NCBI GenBank assembly: GCA_002353205.1
Contig: DEJE01000048.1
Location: 34,709-98,708 of the forward strand
DNA from: Prevotella sp. UBA2756
GTDB taxonomy: Bacteria; Bacteroidota; Bacteroidia; Bacteroidales; Bacteroidaceae
Direction: 5' to 3'
DNA: 64,000 nt
The position numbers and the translations under genes were made by a program. The notes under the pieces were generated by a model. The model saw only the letters and a list, made by a program, of their open reading frames with translations. It made no database searches and was not told the DNA's origin. Positions 46,875-55,634 of this stretch are shown in pieces. Numbering within the stretch: the stretch's first letter is position 1; each line of letters opens with the position of its first letter.

Positions 46875-48716
46875 ATGACGAAAGAAGAAAACGAAAAGCG
46901 ATTGGCACGTCTGAAGAACATCGTGTTGAACCTTCCGGAGAAGCCCGGAAGCTACCAATACTATGACCAAGAAGGCACGATTATATATGTAGGAAAGGCC
47001 AAGAATCTGAAGAACCGCGTTTCGTCGTACTTCCATAAAGAGGTGGACCGATACAAGACGAAGGTGCTCGTCAGTAAGATTTGGGACATCACCTACACCG
47101 TTGTCAACACGGAAGAGGATGCGCTTCTGCTTGAAAACAGTCTGATCAAGAAGTACAAACCCAAATACAACATTCTGCTCAAGGACGGAAAGACCTATCC
47201 GAGCATCTGTGTCACCAAGGAATTGCTGCCGCGTATCTTCAAGACGAGGACGATCAACAAGAAATTCGGCACATACTACGGCCCTTACAGCCACATCACG
47301 AGCATGTATGCAGTGCTCGGCATCATCAAGGACATCTACAAACCTCGCACCTGCCACATGCCGATCACCGAGGAAGGCATCAGACAGGGAAAATACAGAC
47401 CCTGTCTGGACTACCATATCCATAATTGCGGCGGGCCGTGCATCGGCAAACAGAGCATTGAAAGCTACCGAAACAACATTCTCCAGGCGCAGGAAATACT
47501 GAAAGGACGCTCGCGCGAACTTCAGAAAACGCTCTATGAAGCAATGTTGAAAGCCGCCGAGGAACTCCGTTTTGAAGAGGCCGAACTGCTGAAACGGCGA
47601 TACCAAGCACTCGAGAACTACGTTTCGCGAAGTGAAGTGGTGAGCCATACCATCACCGATGTCGACGTCTTTTCGATCACCGACAGCGGTTCGACGGCAT
47701 TCGTCAACTATATGCATGTGACAAGCGGTTCGATCAACGCCGCCTTCACCTACGAATTCAAAAAGAAACTCGACGAGACTGACGAGGAAATCCTCTCGTT
47801 AGGCATCGTCCAGATACGCGAGGAATTGAAGAGCACGGCCAAGGAAATCATCGTACCGTTCGACTTGGAGACGGGAATCAAGGACGTGACGATTACCATT
47901 CCGCAACGCGGCGACAAGAAGACACTGCTCGAGCTGTCGATCATGAACGGCAAACAGTATAAGTTCGACCGTCTGAAACAGGCAGAAAAGCTCAATCCGG
48001 AGCAGAAACAGACGCGATTGATGAAGGAATTGCAGAACGCGCTGAAGCTGGAAAAGATGCCTTACCAGATAGAATGCTTCGACAATTCAAACATTTCAGG
48101 CACCGACGCCGTCGCAGGTTGCGTCGTTTTCAAGGGCATGAAACCGTCGAAAAAAGACTACCGGAAGTACAACATCAAGACCGTTGAGGGCCCCGACGAC
48201 TACGCCTCGATGCAGGAGGTGGTGCGCCGACGCTACAGCCGCATGATGGAAGAGGGCACTCCCCTGCCCGACCTCATCATCACCGACGGCGGACGAGGAC
48301 AGATGGAAGTGGTCAGAGAGGTGGTTGAAGACGAACTACAGCTATCTATCCCGATTGCCGGACTCGCGAAGGACGACCGCCACCGCACCAACGAACTGCT
48401 CTTCGGCTTTCCGCCGGTGGTCATCGGCATGAAAACCGACTCCGAACTGTTCCATATTCTGACACAGATACAGGACGAGGTGCACCGATATGCCATCACC
48501 TTCCACCGCGACAAGCGCTCGAAACACGCCTTACACAGCGAACTCGACGACATCAAGGGCATCGGACCGAAGACAAAAGAGCTTCTGCTGAAGAAACTAA
48601 AGAGCGTGAAAAAGATAAAAGAGTCTGATTTACAGACAATTACAGAGATTATCGGCTCAGCAAAAGGAAAGATCATCCATGATTATTTCCACGCTTCGCT
48701 TGCAGATTCGGAATAA
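46875..48716 (+). CDS. uvrC: excinuclease ABC subunit C
   Basis: 613 aa. Makes both incisions in nucleotide excision repair. N-terminal GIY-YIG nuclease (PGSYQYYDQEGTIIYVGKAK), a UVR region with FEEAELLKRRYQALE, the C-terminal RNase H-like nuclease domain (ECFDNSNISGTDAVAG, LIITDGGRGQMEVV) and a helix-hairpin-helix at the end (LDDIKGIGPKTKELLLKKL). All functional parts look intact. Confidence 0.96.
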   Translation: MTKEENEKRLARLKNIVLNLPEKPGSYQYYDQEGTIIYVGKAKNLKNRVSSYFHKEVDRYKTKVLVSKIWDITYTVVNTEEDALLLENSLIKKYKPKYNILLKDGKTYPSICVTKELLPRIFKTRTINKKFGTYYGPYSHITSMYAVLGIIKDIYKPRTCHMPITEEGIRQGKYRPCLDYHIHNCGGPCIGKQSIESYRNNILQAQEILKGRSRELQKTLYEAMLKAAEELRFEEAELLKRRYQALENYVSRSEVVSHTITDVDVFSITDSGSTAFVNYMHVTSGSINAAFTYEFKKKLDETDEEILSLGIVQIREELKSTAKEIIVPFDLETGIKDVTITIPQRGDKKTLLELSIMNGKQYKFDRLKQAEKLNPEQKQTRLMKELQNALKLEKMPYQIECFDNSNISGTDAVAGCVVFKGMKPSKKDYRKYNIKTVEGPDDYASMQEVVRRRYSRMMEEGTPLPDLIITDGGRGQMEVVREVVEDELQLSIPIAGLAKDDRHRTNELLFGFPPVVIGMKTDSELFHILTQIQDEVHRYAITFHRDKRSKHALHSELDDIKGIGPKTKELLLKKLKSVKKIKESDLQTITEIIGSAKGKIIHDYFHASLADSE

Positions 48717-48722
48717 AAAACG

Positions 48723-48730
48723 TAACTTTG
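48723..48730 (+). promoter_or_regulatory. -7 element directly before dtd
   Basis: TAACTTTG with a TTG 20 bases upstream (48700-48702). Only four bases separate it from the dtd ATG, so transcription would begin at or just inside the start codon. Confidence 0.55.
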
Positions 48731-48734
48731 TGGC

Positions 48735-49187
48735 ATGAGAGCAGTCATACAACGCGTGAACCACGCATCGGTAACCATCAACGACGAGGTGAAATCGAGC
48801 ATCGGCCAGGGCTATATGATCCTGCTCGGTGTGTGTGAAGACGACACCGAGGAGGATGTTAACTGGTTGGTACACAAGATAATAGGTCTCCGAGTATTCG
48901 ACGATGAGCAAGGAGTGATGAACAAAAGCGTCATCGACGTCGGCGGAGAGATTCTCGTTGTCTCGCAGTTCACCCTCTACGCCAGCTATAAGAAAGGGAA
49001 CCGCCCCTCTTGGCTGCGTGCCGCACGCCACGAGATCTCCGTTCCGCTCTATGAAAACTTCTGCGCGAAGCTCAGCCAGGAGCTCGGAAAACCCGTTGGA
49101 ACGGGCGAATTTGGAGCCTATATGAAGGTGGAACTCGAGAACGACGGGCCCGTCACCATCTGCATGGACACCAAGAACAAGGAGTAG
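48735..49187 (+). CDS. dtd: D-aminoacyl-tRNA deacylase
   Basis: 150 aa. Removes D-amino acids and misattached glycine from tRNA. The N-terminus MRAVIQRVNHASVTINDEV is the canonical DTD start, so the short promoter-to-ATG spacing is not an artefact of a wrong start. Family motifs SQFTLYAS and the GAYMKVELENDGPVT (Gly-cis-Pro-like) ending are present. It is followed by two small membrane protein genes. Confidence 0.95.
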   Translation: MRAVIQRVNHASVTINDEVKSSIGQGYMILLGVCEDDTEEDVNWLVHKIIGLRVFDDEQGVMNKSVIDVGGEILVVSQFTLYASYKKGNRPSWLRAARHEISVPLYENFCAKLSQELGKPVGTGEFGAYMKVELENDGPVTICMDTKNKE

Positions 49188-49192
49188 AAAAC

Positions 49193-49447
49193 ATGAACAA
49201 CAAGCATATCGAGTCGGCAGCGAACATCGGACTACTGGCATCTGTAGTCTTCTATGTGTTTAGACCTGTCGTGCCCTACACCACTACGTTGATCGTGGCC
49301 TACATAGGTTTCATCATAAGCATCGCCACAGCGGCGCTGGGGGTCTACATGATGGTGAAGAAAACGGACGGAAAAGGCATCACGCTACACAAGATTGTGC
49401 TGATGGTTCCACTGTTATGGTATCTCTTGAACGTTGTTTCATACTGA
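49193..49447 (+). CDS. small membrane protein (84 aa), unknown
   Basis: Two or three hydrophobic segments (IGLLASVVFYVFRPV, LIVAYIGFIISIATAALGV, IVLMVPLLWYLLNVV). It starts 6 bases after dtd with AAGGAG-like sequence upstream. N-terminus MNNKHIESAANIGLL resembles that of the next gene (MDKQTLVNSSNMAGFLL), suggesting diverged paralogues. No family recognised. Confidence 0.7.
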   Translation: MNNKHIESAANIGLLASVVFYVFRPVVPYTTTLIVAYIGFIISIATAALGVYMMVKKTDGKGITLHKIVLMVPLLWYLLNVVSY

Positions 49448-49486
49448 GAAATCATCGAGCAAACAATTAAAAAAGGAGGCAATAAG

Positions 49487-49717
49487 ATGGACAAACAGAC
49501 GTTGGTGAACAGCTCAAACATGGCAGGATTCCTGCTCTACGTCGTCGGACGCGTCGCAAATCTGTCGTGGCTCTGCATCGTGGGCATCACGCTGGTGGTC
49601 ATCAGCATGATTACAACCATCATCTATCGTAAGAAATTCGACAAATCACAGTTCTGGTTGGCAGCCCTCTTCTTGATTCTGCTGATCATACTGGTAATAA
49701 TCCTGCTGCTGAGATGA
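49487..49717 (+). CDS. small membrane protein (76 aa), unknown
   Basis: Two hydrophobic segments (LCIVGITLVVISMITTII, FWLAALFLILLIILVIILLL). An unusually good ribosome-binding site for Bacteroidota, GGAGG (49475-49479), lies 7 bases before the ATG. The stop overlaps the start of the MazG-like gene (ATGA), so translation is coupled. Function unknown. Confidence 0.7.
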   Translation: MDKQTLVNSSNMAGFLLYVVGRVANLSWLCIVGITLVVISMITTIIYRKKFDKSQFWLAALFLILLIILVIILLLR

Positions 49718-50040
49718 CGATCAAAGAAGCACAAGAGGCTGTTGACAGCTGGATAAAAGAGTATGGCGTGCGCTATTTCAGCGAACTCACCAACATGGCC
49801 TGCCTCACCGAAGAGGTGGGAGAACTGGCTCGCGTCATGGCAAGAACCTACGGCGATCAGAGTTTCAAGCCTGGCGAGAAGGCCAATCTCGGCGAAGAGA
49901 TGGCCGATGTGCTGTGGGTGCTCCTCTGTCTGGCCAACCAAACGGGCGTTGACCTCACCGAAGAGCTGCGCAAATCGATTGAGAAGAAGACCTTCCGCGA
50001 CCGCACGCGCCATCTCGACAACCCCAAGCTGAAAGCCTGA
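49714..50040 (+). CDS. MazG-like nucleotide pyrophosphohydrolase
   Basis: 108 aa, a single all-alpha NTP pyrophosphohydrolase domain. The metal-binding EExxE and ExxD pattern is visible: LTEEVGELARVMAR and LGEEMADVLWVLLC. Hydrolyses nucleoside triphosphates, probably for pool cleaning; exact substrate unknown. Overlaps the preceding small gene by 4 bases. Confidence 0.88.
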   Translation: MTIKEAQEAVDSWIKEYGVRYFSELTNMACLTEEVGELARVMARTYGDQSFKPGEKANLGEEMADVLWVLLCLANQTGVDLTEELRKSIEKKTFRDRTRHLDNPKLKA

Positions 50041-50094
50041 AAAGGCCGAAAATAACCGTTTTCATCGACTATTCACATAAAAAATATACATTAT

Positions 50095-51024
50095 ATGGCA
50101 GACAATCATCATCACGAACACCACCACGACCATGCTCCCGAGAAGAGCAAATACGAACAAGCACTGGCCAAATACAACTGCGACATCAAAGACGAGGATG
50201 TAGGAGCCGCCGTGAAAAAGATCATTGCGGAGAAAGTACACGAGAACGACACGTTGGAAGTGAAGAAATTCCTCTTCGGAAGCATCGAGCTGACCTCGCT
50301 GAAGACCACCGACAGCGATGAGAGCATCATGGCTTTCACAGAGCGAGTGAACAAGTTCGACGAGGAGTATGCCGACCTTCCTCACGTTGCTACTATCTGC
50401 GTCTACCCGTGTTTCGCCAAGACGGTAGCCGAAACGCTCGAGGTTGACGGTGTTGAAATAGCCTGCGTGAGCGGCAGCTTCCCCTCCTCGCAGGCCCTAA
50501 TCGAAGTGAAAGTGGCCGAGACAGCGCTCGCCGTGAAGGACGGTGCGACGGAAATCGACATCGTGATGCCCGTGGGCAAGTTCCTCTCGGGCGACTACGA
50601 AGGCGTATGCGACGACATTGCCGAACTGAAGGCCACTTGCGGCGACGCTGCCATGAAGGTCATCCTGGAGACAGGCTGTCTGAAAACGGCGTCGAACATC
50701 AAAAAAGCATCGATTTTATCGATGTATGCGGGTGCTGACTACATCAAGACTTCAACGGGAAAAGAGAAGATTTCGGCCACTCCGGAGGCCGCTTACGTCA
50801 TGTGTCAGGCCATGAAAGAGTACTACGAAGAGACGGGTATACAGATTGGTTTCAAGCCTGCAGGCGGCATCAACAGCGTGATGGACGCCCTGATCTACTA
50901 CACCATCGTGAAGGAAGTGCTGGGTGAAAAATGGCTGACGAACAAATGGTTCCGCCTGGGCACGAGCCGACTGGCCAACATGCTGCTTTCAGAGATTGAA
51001 GGCGAGGAGGTGAAGTTCTTCTGA
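50095..51024 (+). CDS. deoC: deoxyribose-phosphate aldolase with His-rich N-terminus
   Basis: 309 aa, about 50 longer than E. coli DeoC. Cleaves 2-deoxyribose-5-phosphate to acetaldehyde and glyceraldehyde-3-phosphate. The Schiff-base lysine is in GADYIKTSTGK; other family segments are EIDIVMPVGKFLSGDY and MKVILETGCL. The start MADNHHHEHHHDHAPEK carries eight histidines in the first 13 residues, not usual for the family. A terminator follows. Confidence 0.93.
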   Translation: MADNHHHEHHHDHAPEKSKYEQALAKYNCDIKDEDVGAAVKKIIAEKVHENDTLEVKKFLFGSIELTSLKTTDSDESIMAFTERVNKFDEEYADLPHVATICVYPCFAKTVAETLEVDGVEIACVSGSFPSSQALIEVKVAETALAVKDGATEIDIVMPVGKFLSGDYEGVCDDIAELKATCGDAAMKVILETGCLKTASNIKKASILSMYAGADYIKTSTGKEKISATPEAAYVMCQAMKEYYEETGIQIGFKPAGGINSVMDALIYYTIVKEVLGEKWLTNKWFRLGTSRLANMLLSEIEGEEVKFF

Positions 51025-51050
51025 TTCACCCTATTTGAAATACAAAACAT

Positions 51051-51082
51051 ATCCCCTTCCCCGCAACGGAAGGGGATTTTTG
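51051..51082 (+). terminator. terminator after deoC
   Basis: Stem ATCCCCTTCC/GGAAGGGGAT, loop of seven bases, then a T run. Confidence 0.88.
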
Positions 51083-51240
51083 TTTCTGAAAAAACTGAAC
51101 AAAAAGTCCGAAAAAGTCGTCTGAGAAGGCCATCGTTTGAAAATAAAAATCAGACGGACGCAAATACGCGATTCTCACGCATTTTCTAAAATGCTGAAAA
51201 GAAGCATCTTGTATTTTCTTTACAAAAACGGACGCTTCAA

Positions 51241-51350
51241 AATGAATCATTTTACACGTTGAAATGCGTCATTTTGACTCGCAGAATGGCTCATTCTGAA
51301 AAGCAAAATGATGCATTCTGGAGTGTAAAATGACGCATTTTGAAAATAGA
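51241..51350. repeat. intergenic tandem array D, exact 22-bp period, 5 units
   Basis: Each unit starts AATGnnnCATTnT (51241, 51263, 51285, 51307, 51329), a small inverted repeat AATG/CATT followed by nine variable bases. Unit sequence differs from arrays A-C, period is the same. Weaker copies of ACGCATTTT occur upstream near 51177. It fills the middle of the 527-base convergent gap between deoC and the polyprenyl synthetase gene; the rest holds two terminators and plain AT-rich sequence. Confidence 0.85.
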
Positions 51351-51478
51351 GTCGCGAAAACGACAATTTAAATCGGGCTTTTTCATTGTTTGTCACCGTT
51401 TTTTCGCTCTAGAATTCAATTTTTAGAAGACCATTTTTTGGAGTAATAAAAATGAACAAACCGTTGGATGGAACGCAT

Positions 51479-51506
51479 AAAAAAAGGAGAGCCATGAATG
51501 CTCTCC
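51479..51506 (-). terminator. terminator after the polyprenyl synthetase gene
   Basis: On the minus strand, stem GGAGAGC/GCTCTCC followed by seven T. Confidence 0.8.
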
Positions 51507-51551
51507 AGTGCTATTCGATATAATGATGAGTTTGTTTTTCCGCTGTTGACG

Positions 51552-52529
51552 TTAAAAATTGCGCTTCGAAACGTAGGACACGTATGTCCGAAGGGCGTCG
51601 GCCACATCGGTGAGTGAAACACGGCTGTCAATGAATCGGTAGCAGGCATCAGAAAGTTCGTCCATCTTCCGCGCAGCATAGTCGATTCCGCCTTTCTCTT
51701 TGGCAAAGCGAACCAGAGTGGCAATCTCGTCGGCCGTCACTTCCCGACTCTTCACCTTGCGTGCCAACGCCAGCATGCCTTCGTCGGGATAGGTGTTGAG
51801 CGCGTAGAGAACAGGCAGCGTCAGCTTTCCTTCAGCCATATCGTTGCCCGTCGGCTTTCCTATTGCCTTCGAATCGTAATAGTCGAAGATGTCGTCGCGG
51901 ATCTGGAAAATGGTACCGATGTTTCGTCCGAAAGAGGCGATTTCATCGATGTCATTCTCATCCATGCCGGTGCTGATGGCACCGAGGGCGCAGCACGACT
52001 CAAACAGCGCAGCCGTCTTCTTGCGGATGACGTCGAAATAGACATCCTCTGAGAGTCCGTGGTCGCAATAATTATTCAACTGAAGGATTTCACCGTTGGA
52101 AAGGGTCCTTCCGAGCTCTGCGATACGTCGGAAAATGACTTCGTTGTGGGTCTTGCTCACTTGTAACAAACAGGTGGACAGCACGAAATCGCCCACCAGA
52201 ACGGCCACCTTATTATCAAACGAAGCATTCAACGAGGCCTGACCGCGGCGCTCGCTGGCTTCGTCGACGACGTCGTCGTGGAGCAGACTTGCTGTATGCA
52301 GAAGCTCCAAACCGACAGCAGCATTGAGCGTAGCATCGTTGATGCCACCGCAAAACTTCGCAGTGAGCAGAATGAGCATCGGGCGCATGCGCTTGCCGCC
52401 GCGTGCTCTGACGTGCCTCAACGCCTGTTCGAGCAATCCGTCGGTGTGAGTCAACGACTTGTTAAACCAGTCGATAAACAGGTTGAATTCCTCTTGAATA
52501 GGTAATTTTATTTGCTCAAGATAATCCAT
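51552..52529 (-). CDS. trans-polyprenyl diphosphate synthase (IspB-like)
   Basis: 325 aa, all-helical prenyltransferase. Both Asp-rich motifs are present: LLHDDVVDEASERRG and FQIRDDIFDYYD. Builds the long prenyl tail, here most likely of menaquinone, used by the fumarate reductase encoded in this window. TACTTTTG promoter 18 bases upstream, divergent from polA. Confidence 0.93.
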   Translation of the reverse strand: MDYLEQIKLPIQEEFNLFIDWFNKSLTHTDGLLEQALRHVRARGGKRMRPMLILLTAKFCGGINDATLNAAVGLELLHTASLLHDDVVDEASERRGQASLNASFDNKVAVLVGDFVLSTCLLQVSKTHNEVIFRRIAELGRTLSNGEILQLNNYCDHGLSEDVYFDVIRKKTAALFESCCALGAISTGMDENDIDEIASFGRNIGTIFQIRDDIFDYYDSKAIGKPTGNDMAEGKLTLPVLYALNTYPDEGMLALARKVKSREVTADEIATLVRFAKEKGGIDYAARKMDELSDACYRFIDSRVSLTDVADALRTYVSYVSKRNF

Positions 52530-52546
52530 GCTTCAGAATTTTCGTA

Positions 52547-52554
52547 CAAAAGTA
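52547..52554 (-). promoter_or_regulatory. -7 element for the polyprenyl synthetase gene
   Basis: Reads TACTTTTG on the minus strand, 17 bases before the ATG at 52529. Confidence 0.6.
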
Positions 52555-52587
52555 GTCATTTTATTCGGATTAATGAAAAAGATTTCG

Positions 52588-52595
52588 TAATTTTG
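52588..52595 (+). promoter_or_regulatory. -7 element for polA
   Basis: TAATTTTG, 20 bases before the ATG at 52616. Confidence 0.6.
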
Positions 52596-52615
52596 AACGG
52601 AAAAAGTGAATAATT

Positions 52616-55402
52616 ATGGATAAACTGTTTCTTTTAGACGCCTACGCGCTCATCTACAGGGCTTACTACGCCTTTATCAAGAACCCGAGAATCAATTCGA
52701 AGGGACTCAACACGTCGGCCATCATGGGTTTCTGTAACACGCTTCATGAGGTGATCGAGAAAGAGAAACCCGCCTACCTCGGCGTGGCCTTCGACCCCCA
52801 CGGCCCTACCTTCCGCAGCGAAGCGTTCCCAGCCTACAAGGCTCAGCGCGAAGAAACGCCTGAAGACATCAAGACGGCCGTTCCCATCATCAAGGACGTG
52901 CTCAATGCGATGAACATTGCGGTCATCGAGGCACCAGGATTCGAAGCCGACGACGTGATTGGCACGTTGGCCCGGAAGGCCGATGAAATGGCCAAAAACG
53001 GAACGACAGAGGGTCTGCACACCTATATGCTGACGCCCGACAAAGACTATGGGCAGCTGGTGACGGAGAATGTGTCGATCTACCGACCACGCCACGGCGG
53101 CGGCTACGAGGTGCTCAACCCCGAAGGCGTGTGTAATAAATATGGTATCAGCTCCCCTACCCTCGTCATCGACCTGCTGGCGCTGATGGGCGACTCGGCC
53201 GACAACTTCCCAGGCTGTCCGGGTGTGGGCGAGAAGACGGCAGTGAAGCTCATCGAACAGTTCGGGTCGGTGGACAACCTTCTCGAACACACGGCCGACA
53301 TCAAGGGGAAGCTGCGCGAGAAAGTGGAAGGGGCAGTCGACGACATACGCATGTCGAAGTTCCTCGCTACGATCCGCACCGACGTTCCGGTAGAACTGAA
53401 CCTCGACGAGCTTCGCCTCTCGACGCCGAACGAAGAGAAACTGCGCCAACTGTTCGCCGAACTGGAGTTTCGTTCGCTTGCAGACAAGTTTCTTAACAAG
53501 CCAAAAGAAGTGCAAAAAAAGGTTGAAAATCAACCCGATCTTTTTGGATTTTTTGCGCCCGAGGGGACGGAAGAGCCAAAAAAATCGATTCTCAGAGGCT
53601 TAAAAGACACCCCTCACGAATACAAACTGATTGATAATGAGGAAGATGCGCGTCAAATTTGTGATTATTTTTTTACAACGAAAATTCTCAGTTTTGACAC
53701 CGAAACAACGTCAACGTCGGCCATCGACGCCGAATTGGTGGGTCTGAGCTTCGCGGTGAAGGAAAAAGAGGCATTCTACGTGGCTGTTCCCGCCGAACGT
53801 GAGAAAGCGCAAAAAATCGTGGACATCTTCAAACCGCTCTACGAAGACCCGACGATTCTGAAGGTCGGACAGAACATCAAGTATGACCTGGAGGTGCTTC
53901 GCAACTATGGCGTCGTGCTGGCCGGGCCGATGTGGGACACGATGATCGCCCACTACCTCATCCAGCCCGAGCTGCGACACAACATGGACTACATGGCCGA
54001 GACGCTGCTCGAGTACCGCACCATCCACATCGACGAACTGATTGGTCCGCGGGGAAAGCAGCAACGGTCGATGCGCGACCTTGATCCTGCCGATGTCTAT
54101 GAGTATGCTGCCGAGGATGCCGACGTCACCCTTCAGCTGAAGAACGTCCTGGAACCGATGCTGAAAGAGAAAAACGTGGAGCAACTGTTTCGCGAAATCG
54201 AGATGCCGTTGGTCTCCGTTCTTGCGGAAATGGAAATGAACGGCGTGTGCATTGACACCGAATCGCTGAAAGAAACGTCGGATATTTTCACAAAACGAAT
54301 GCACGCTTTGGAAGCAGAAATATACCAGTTGGCAGGCGAAACGTTCAACATTGCATCGCCCAAGCAGGTGGGTGAGATTCTGTTCGGGAAGATGAAGATT
54401 GTGGAAAAACCGAAGAAGACGAAGACGGGGCAGTATGTCACGTCGGAAGAAGTGCTGCAGCAGCTGCGCGGGAAGAGTGAAATCATCGACAAAATACTGG
54501 CTCACAGAGGATTGAAAAAATTGTTGGGAACCTACGTCGATGCCCTTCCCAAGCTCATCAATCCGCGCACCGGACACATACACACCTCGTTCAACCAGAC
54601 AATCACGGCCACGGGGCGTCTCTCGTCGAGCGACCCGAACCTGCAGAACATTCCTGTACGGGGCGAGGACGGAAAGGAAATCAGAAAGGCTTTCATTCCA
54701 GAACCGGGTTGTTTGTTTTTTTCAGCAGACTATAGTCAGATTGAATTGCGCGTGATGGCACACCTATCGGACGATGAAAACATGATCCGCGCCTTCCAGG
54801 ACGGCTACGACATCCATGCGGCGACGGCTGCCAATATCTATAAAAAAGGTGTCGACGAGGTGAGCCGCGACGAACGCACCAAGGCGAAGCGCGCCAACTT
54901 CGGCATCATCTACGGCATCACCGTCTTCGGACTGGCCGAACGACTAGACATCAGCCGCGATGAAGCCAAGCAACTCATCGACGGTTACTTTGAAGCGTTC
55001 CCCAAAGTGAAGGACTATATGGAGACATCGAAACAGATGGCGCGCGAACACGGCTACGCGGAAACGTTCTTCCACCGCCGCCGCTACCTGCCCGACATCA
55101 ACTCGCACAACGCTACGGTGCGCAACTTCGCCGAGCGAAATGCCATCAATGCACCCATTCAGGGCAGCGCTGCCGACATCATCAAAGTGGCCATGATACG
55201 CATCTACAACCGCTTCAAGGCTGAAGGCATCCGCTCGAAGATGATTCTCCAGGTGCACGACGAGCTCAACTTCTCCGTCTTCCCCGAAGAGAAGGAGCGA
55301 GTGGAAGCCATCGTGCTTGAAGAAATGCAGAATGCCTACCATCTGCGCGTCCCCCTGGTCGCCGACTGCGGCTGGGGCGACAACTGGCTGGAGGCGCACT
55401 AA
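52616..55402 (+). CDS. polA: DNA polymerase I
   Basis: 928 aa, full length. 5' nuclease domain about residues 1-290 (FLLDAYALIYRAYYAF, GFEADDVIGTLA), 3'-5' exonuclease about 335-510, and polymerase about 530-928. The proofreading site looks active: DTETTS, NIKYDLEVL and YAAEDADVTL. Polymerase motifs A, B and C are DYSQIELRVMAHL, RAKRANFGIIYG-like (KAKRANFGIIYG) and QVHDELNF. Its own promoter, divergent from the prenyl synthetase gene. Confidence 0.97.
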   Translation: MDKLFLLDAYALIYRAYYAFIKNPRINSKGLNTSAIMGFCNTLHEVIEKEKPAYLGVAFDPHGPTFRSEAFPAYKAQREETPEDIKTAVPIIKDVLNAMNIAVIEAPGFEADDVIGTLARKADEMAKNGTTEGLHTYMLTPDKDYGQLVTENVSIYRPRHGGGYEVLNPEGVCNKYGISSPTLVIDLLALMGDSADNFPGCPGVGEKTAVKLIEQFGSVDNLLEHTADIKGKLREKVEGAVDDIRMSKFLATIRTDVPVELNLDELRLSTPNEEKLRQLFAELEFRSLADKFLNKPKEVQKKVENQPDLFGFFAPEGTEEPKKSILRGLKDTPHEYKLIDNEEDARQICDYFFTTKILSFDTETTSTSAIDAELVGLSFAVKEKEAFYVAVPAEREKAQKIVDIFKPLYEDPTILKVGQNIKYDLEVLRNYGVVLAGPMWDTMIAHYLIQPELRHNMDYMAETLLEYRTIHIDELIGPRGKQQRSMRDLDPADVYEYAAEDADVTLQLKNVLEPMLKEKNVEQLFREIEMPLVSVLAEMEMNGVCIDTESLKETSDIFTKRMHALEAEIYQLAGETFNIASPKQVGEILFGKMKIVEKPKKTKTGQYVTSEEVLQQLRGKSEIIDKILAHRGLKKLLGTYVDALPKLINPRTGHIHTSFNQTITATGRLSSSDPNLQNIPVRGEDGKEIRKAFIPEPGCLFFSADYSQIELRVMAHLSDDENMIRAFQDGYDIHAATAANIYKKGVDEVSRDERTKAKRANFGIIYGITVFGLAERLDISRDEAKQLIDGYFEAFPKVKDYMETSKQMAREHGYAETFFHRRRYLPDINSHNATVRNFAERNAINAPIQGSAADIIKVAMIRIYNRFKAEGIRSKMILQVHDELNFSVFPEEKERVEAIVLEEMQNAYHLRVPLVADCGWGDNWLEAH

Positions 55403-55601
55403 AGAGGCCACACCGAAGACAGCAGCAATGCATGAATGCATGTCCTGTATACTGCGGCATGCGCAGCCGTTGTCTCCACCTCAATTCCCTTGCCGCCACC
55501 ATCTGTGAAGAAGAGCATCCCACTATTGATTGCAGTCCAATAAAAGCAAGAAATGACAGTATTTTGGAAAAGAAATGCTGAATCTTGAGTAATTTTTTTC
55601 G

Positions 55602-55609
55602 TATAATTG
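55602..55609 (+). promoter_or_regulatory. possible -7 element for the DUF418 gene
   Basis: TATAATTG, one mismatch to TAnnTTTG, 25 bases before the ATG at 55635. Confidence 0.4.
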
Positions 55610-55634
55610 AACCTCAGACAAAGAGAAGAACAAG

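Noticed and set aside
49425..49445. Third parS-like site (GTTGTTTCATACTG)
   Set aside because: Only the left half matches; the palindrome is missing.
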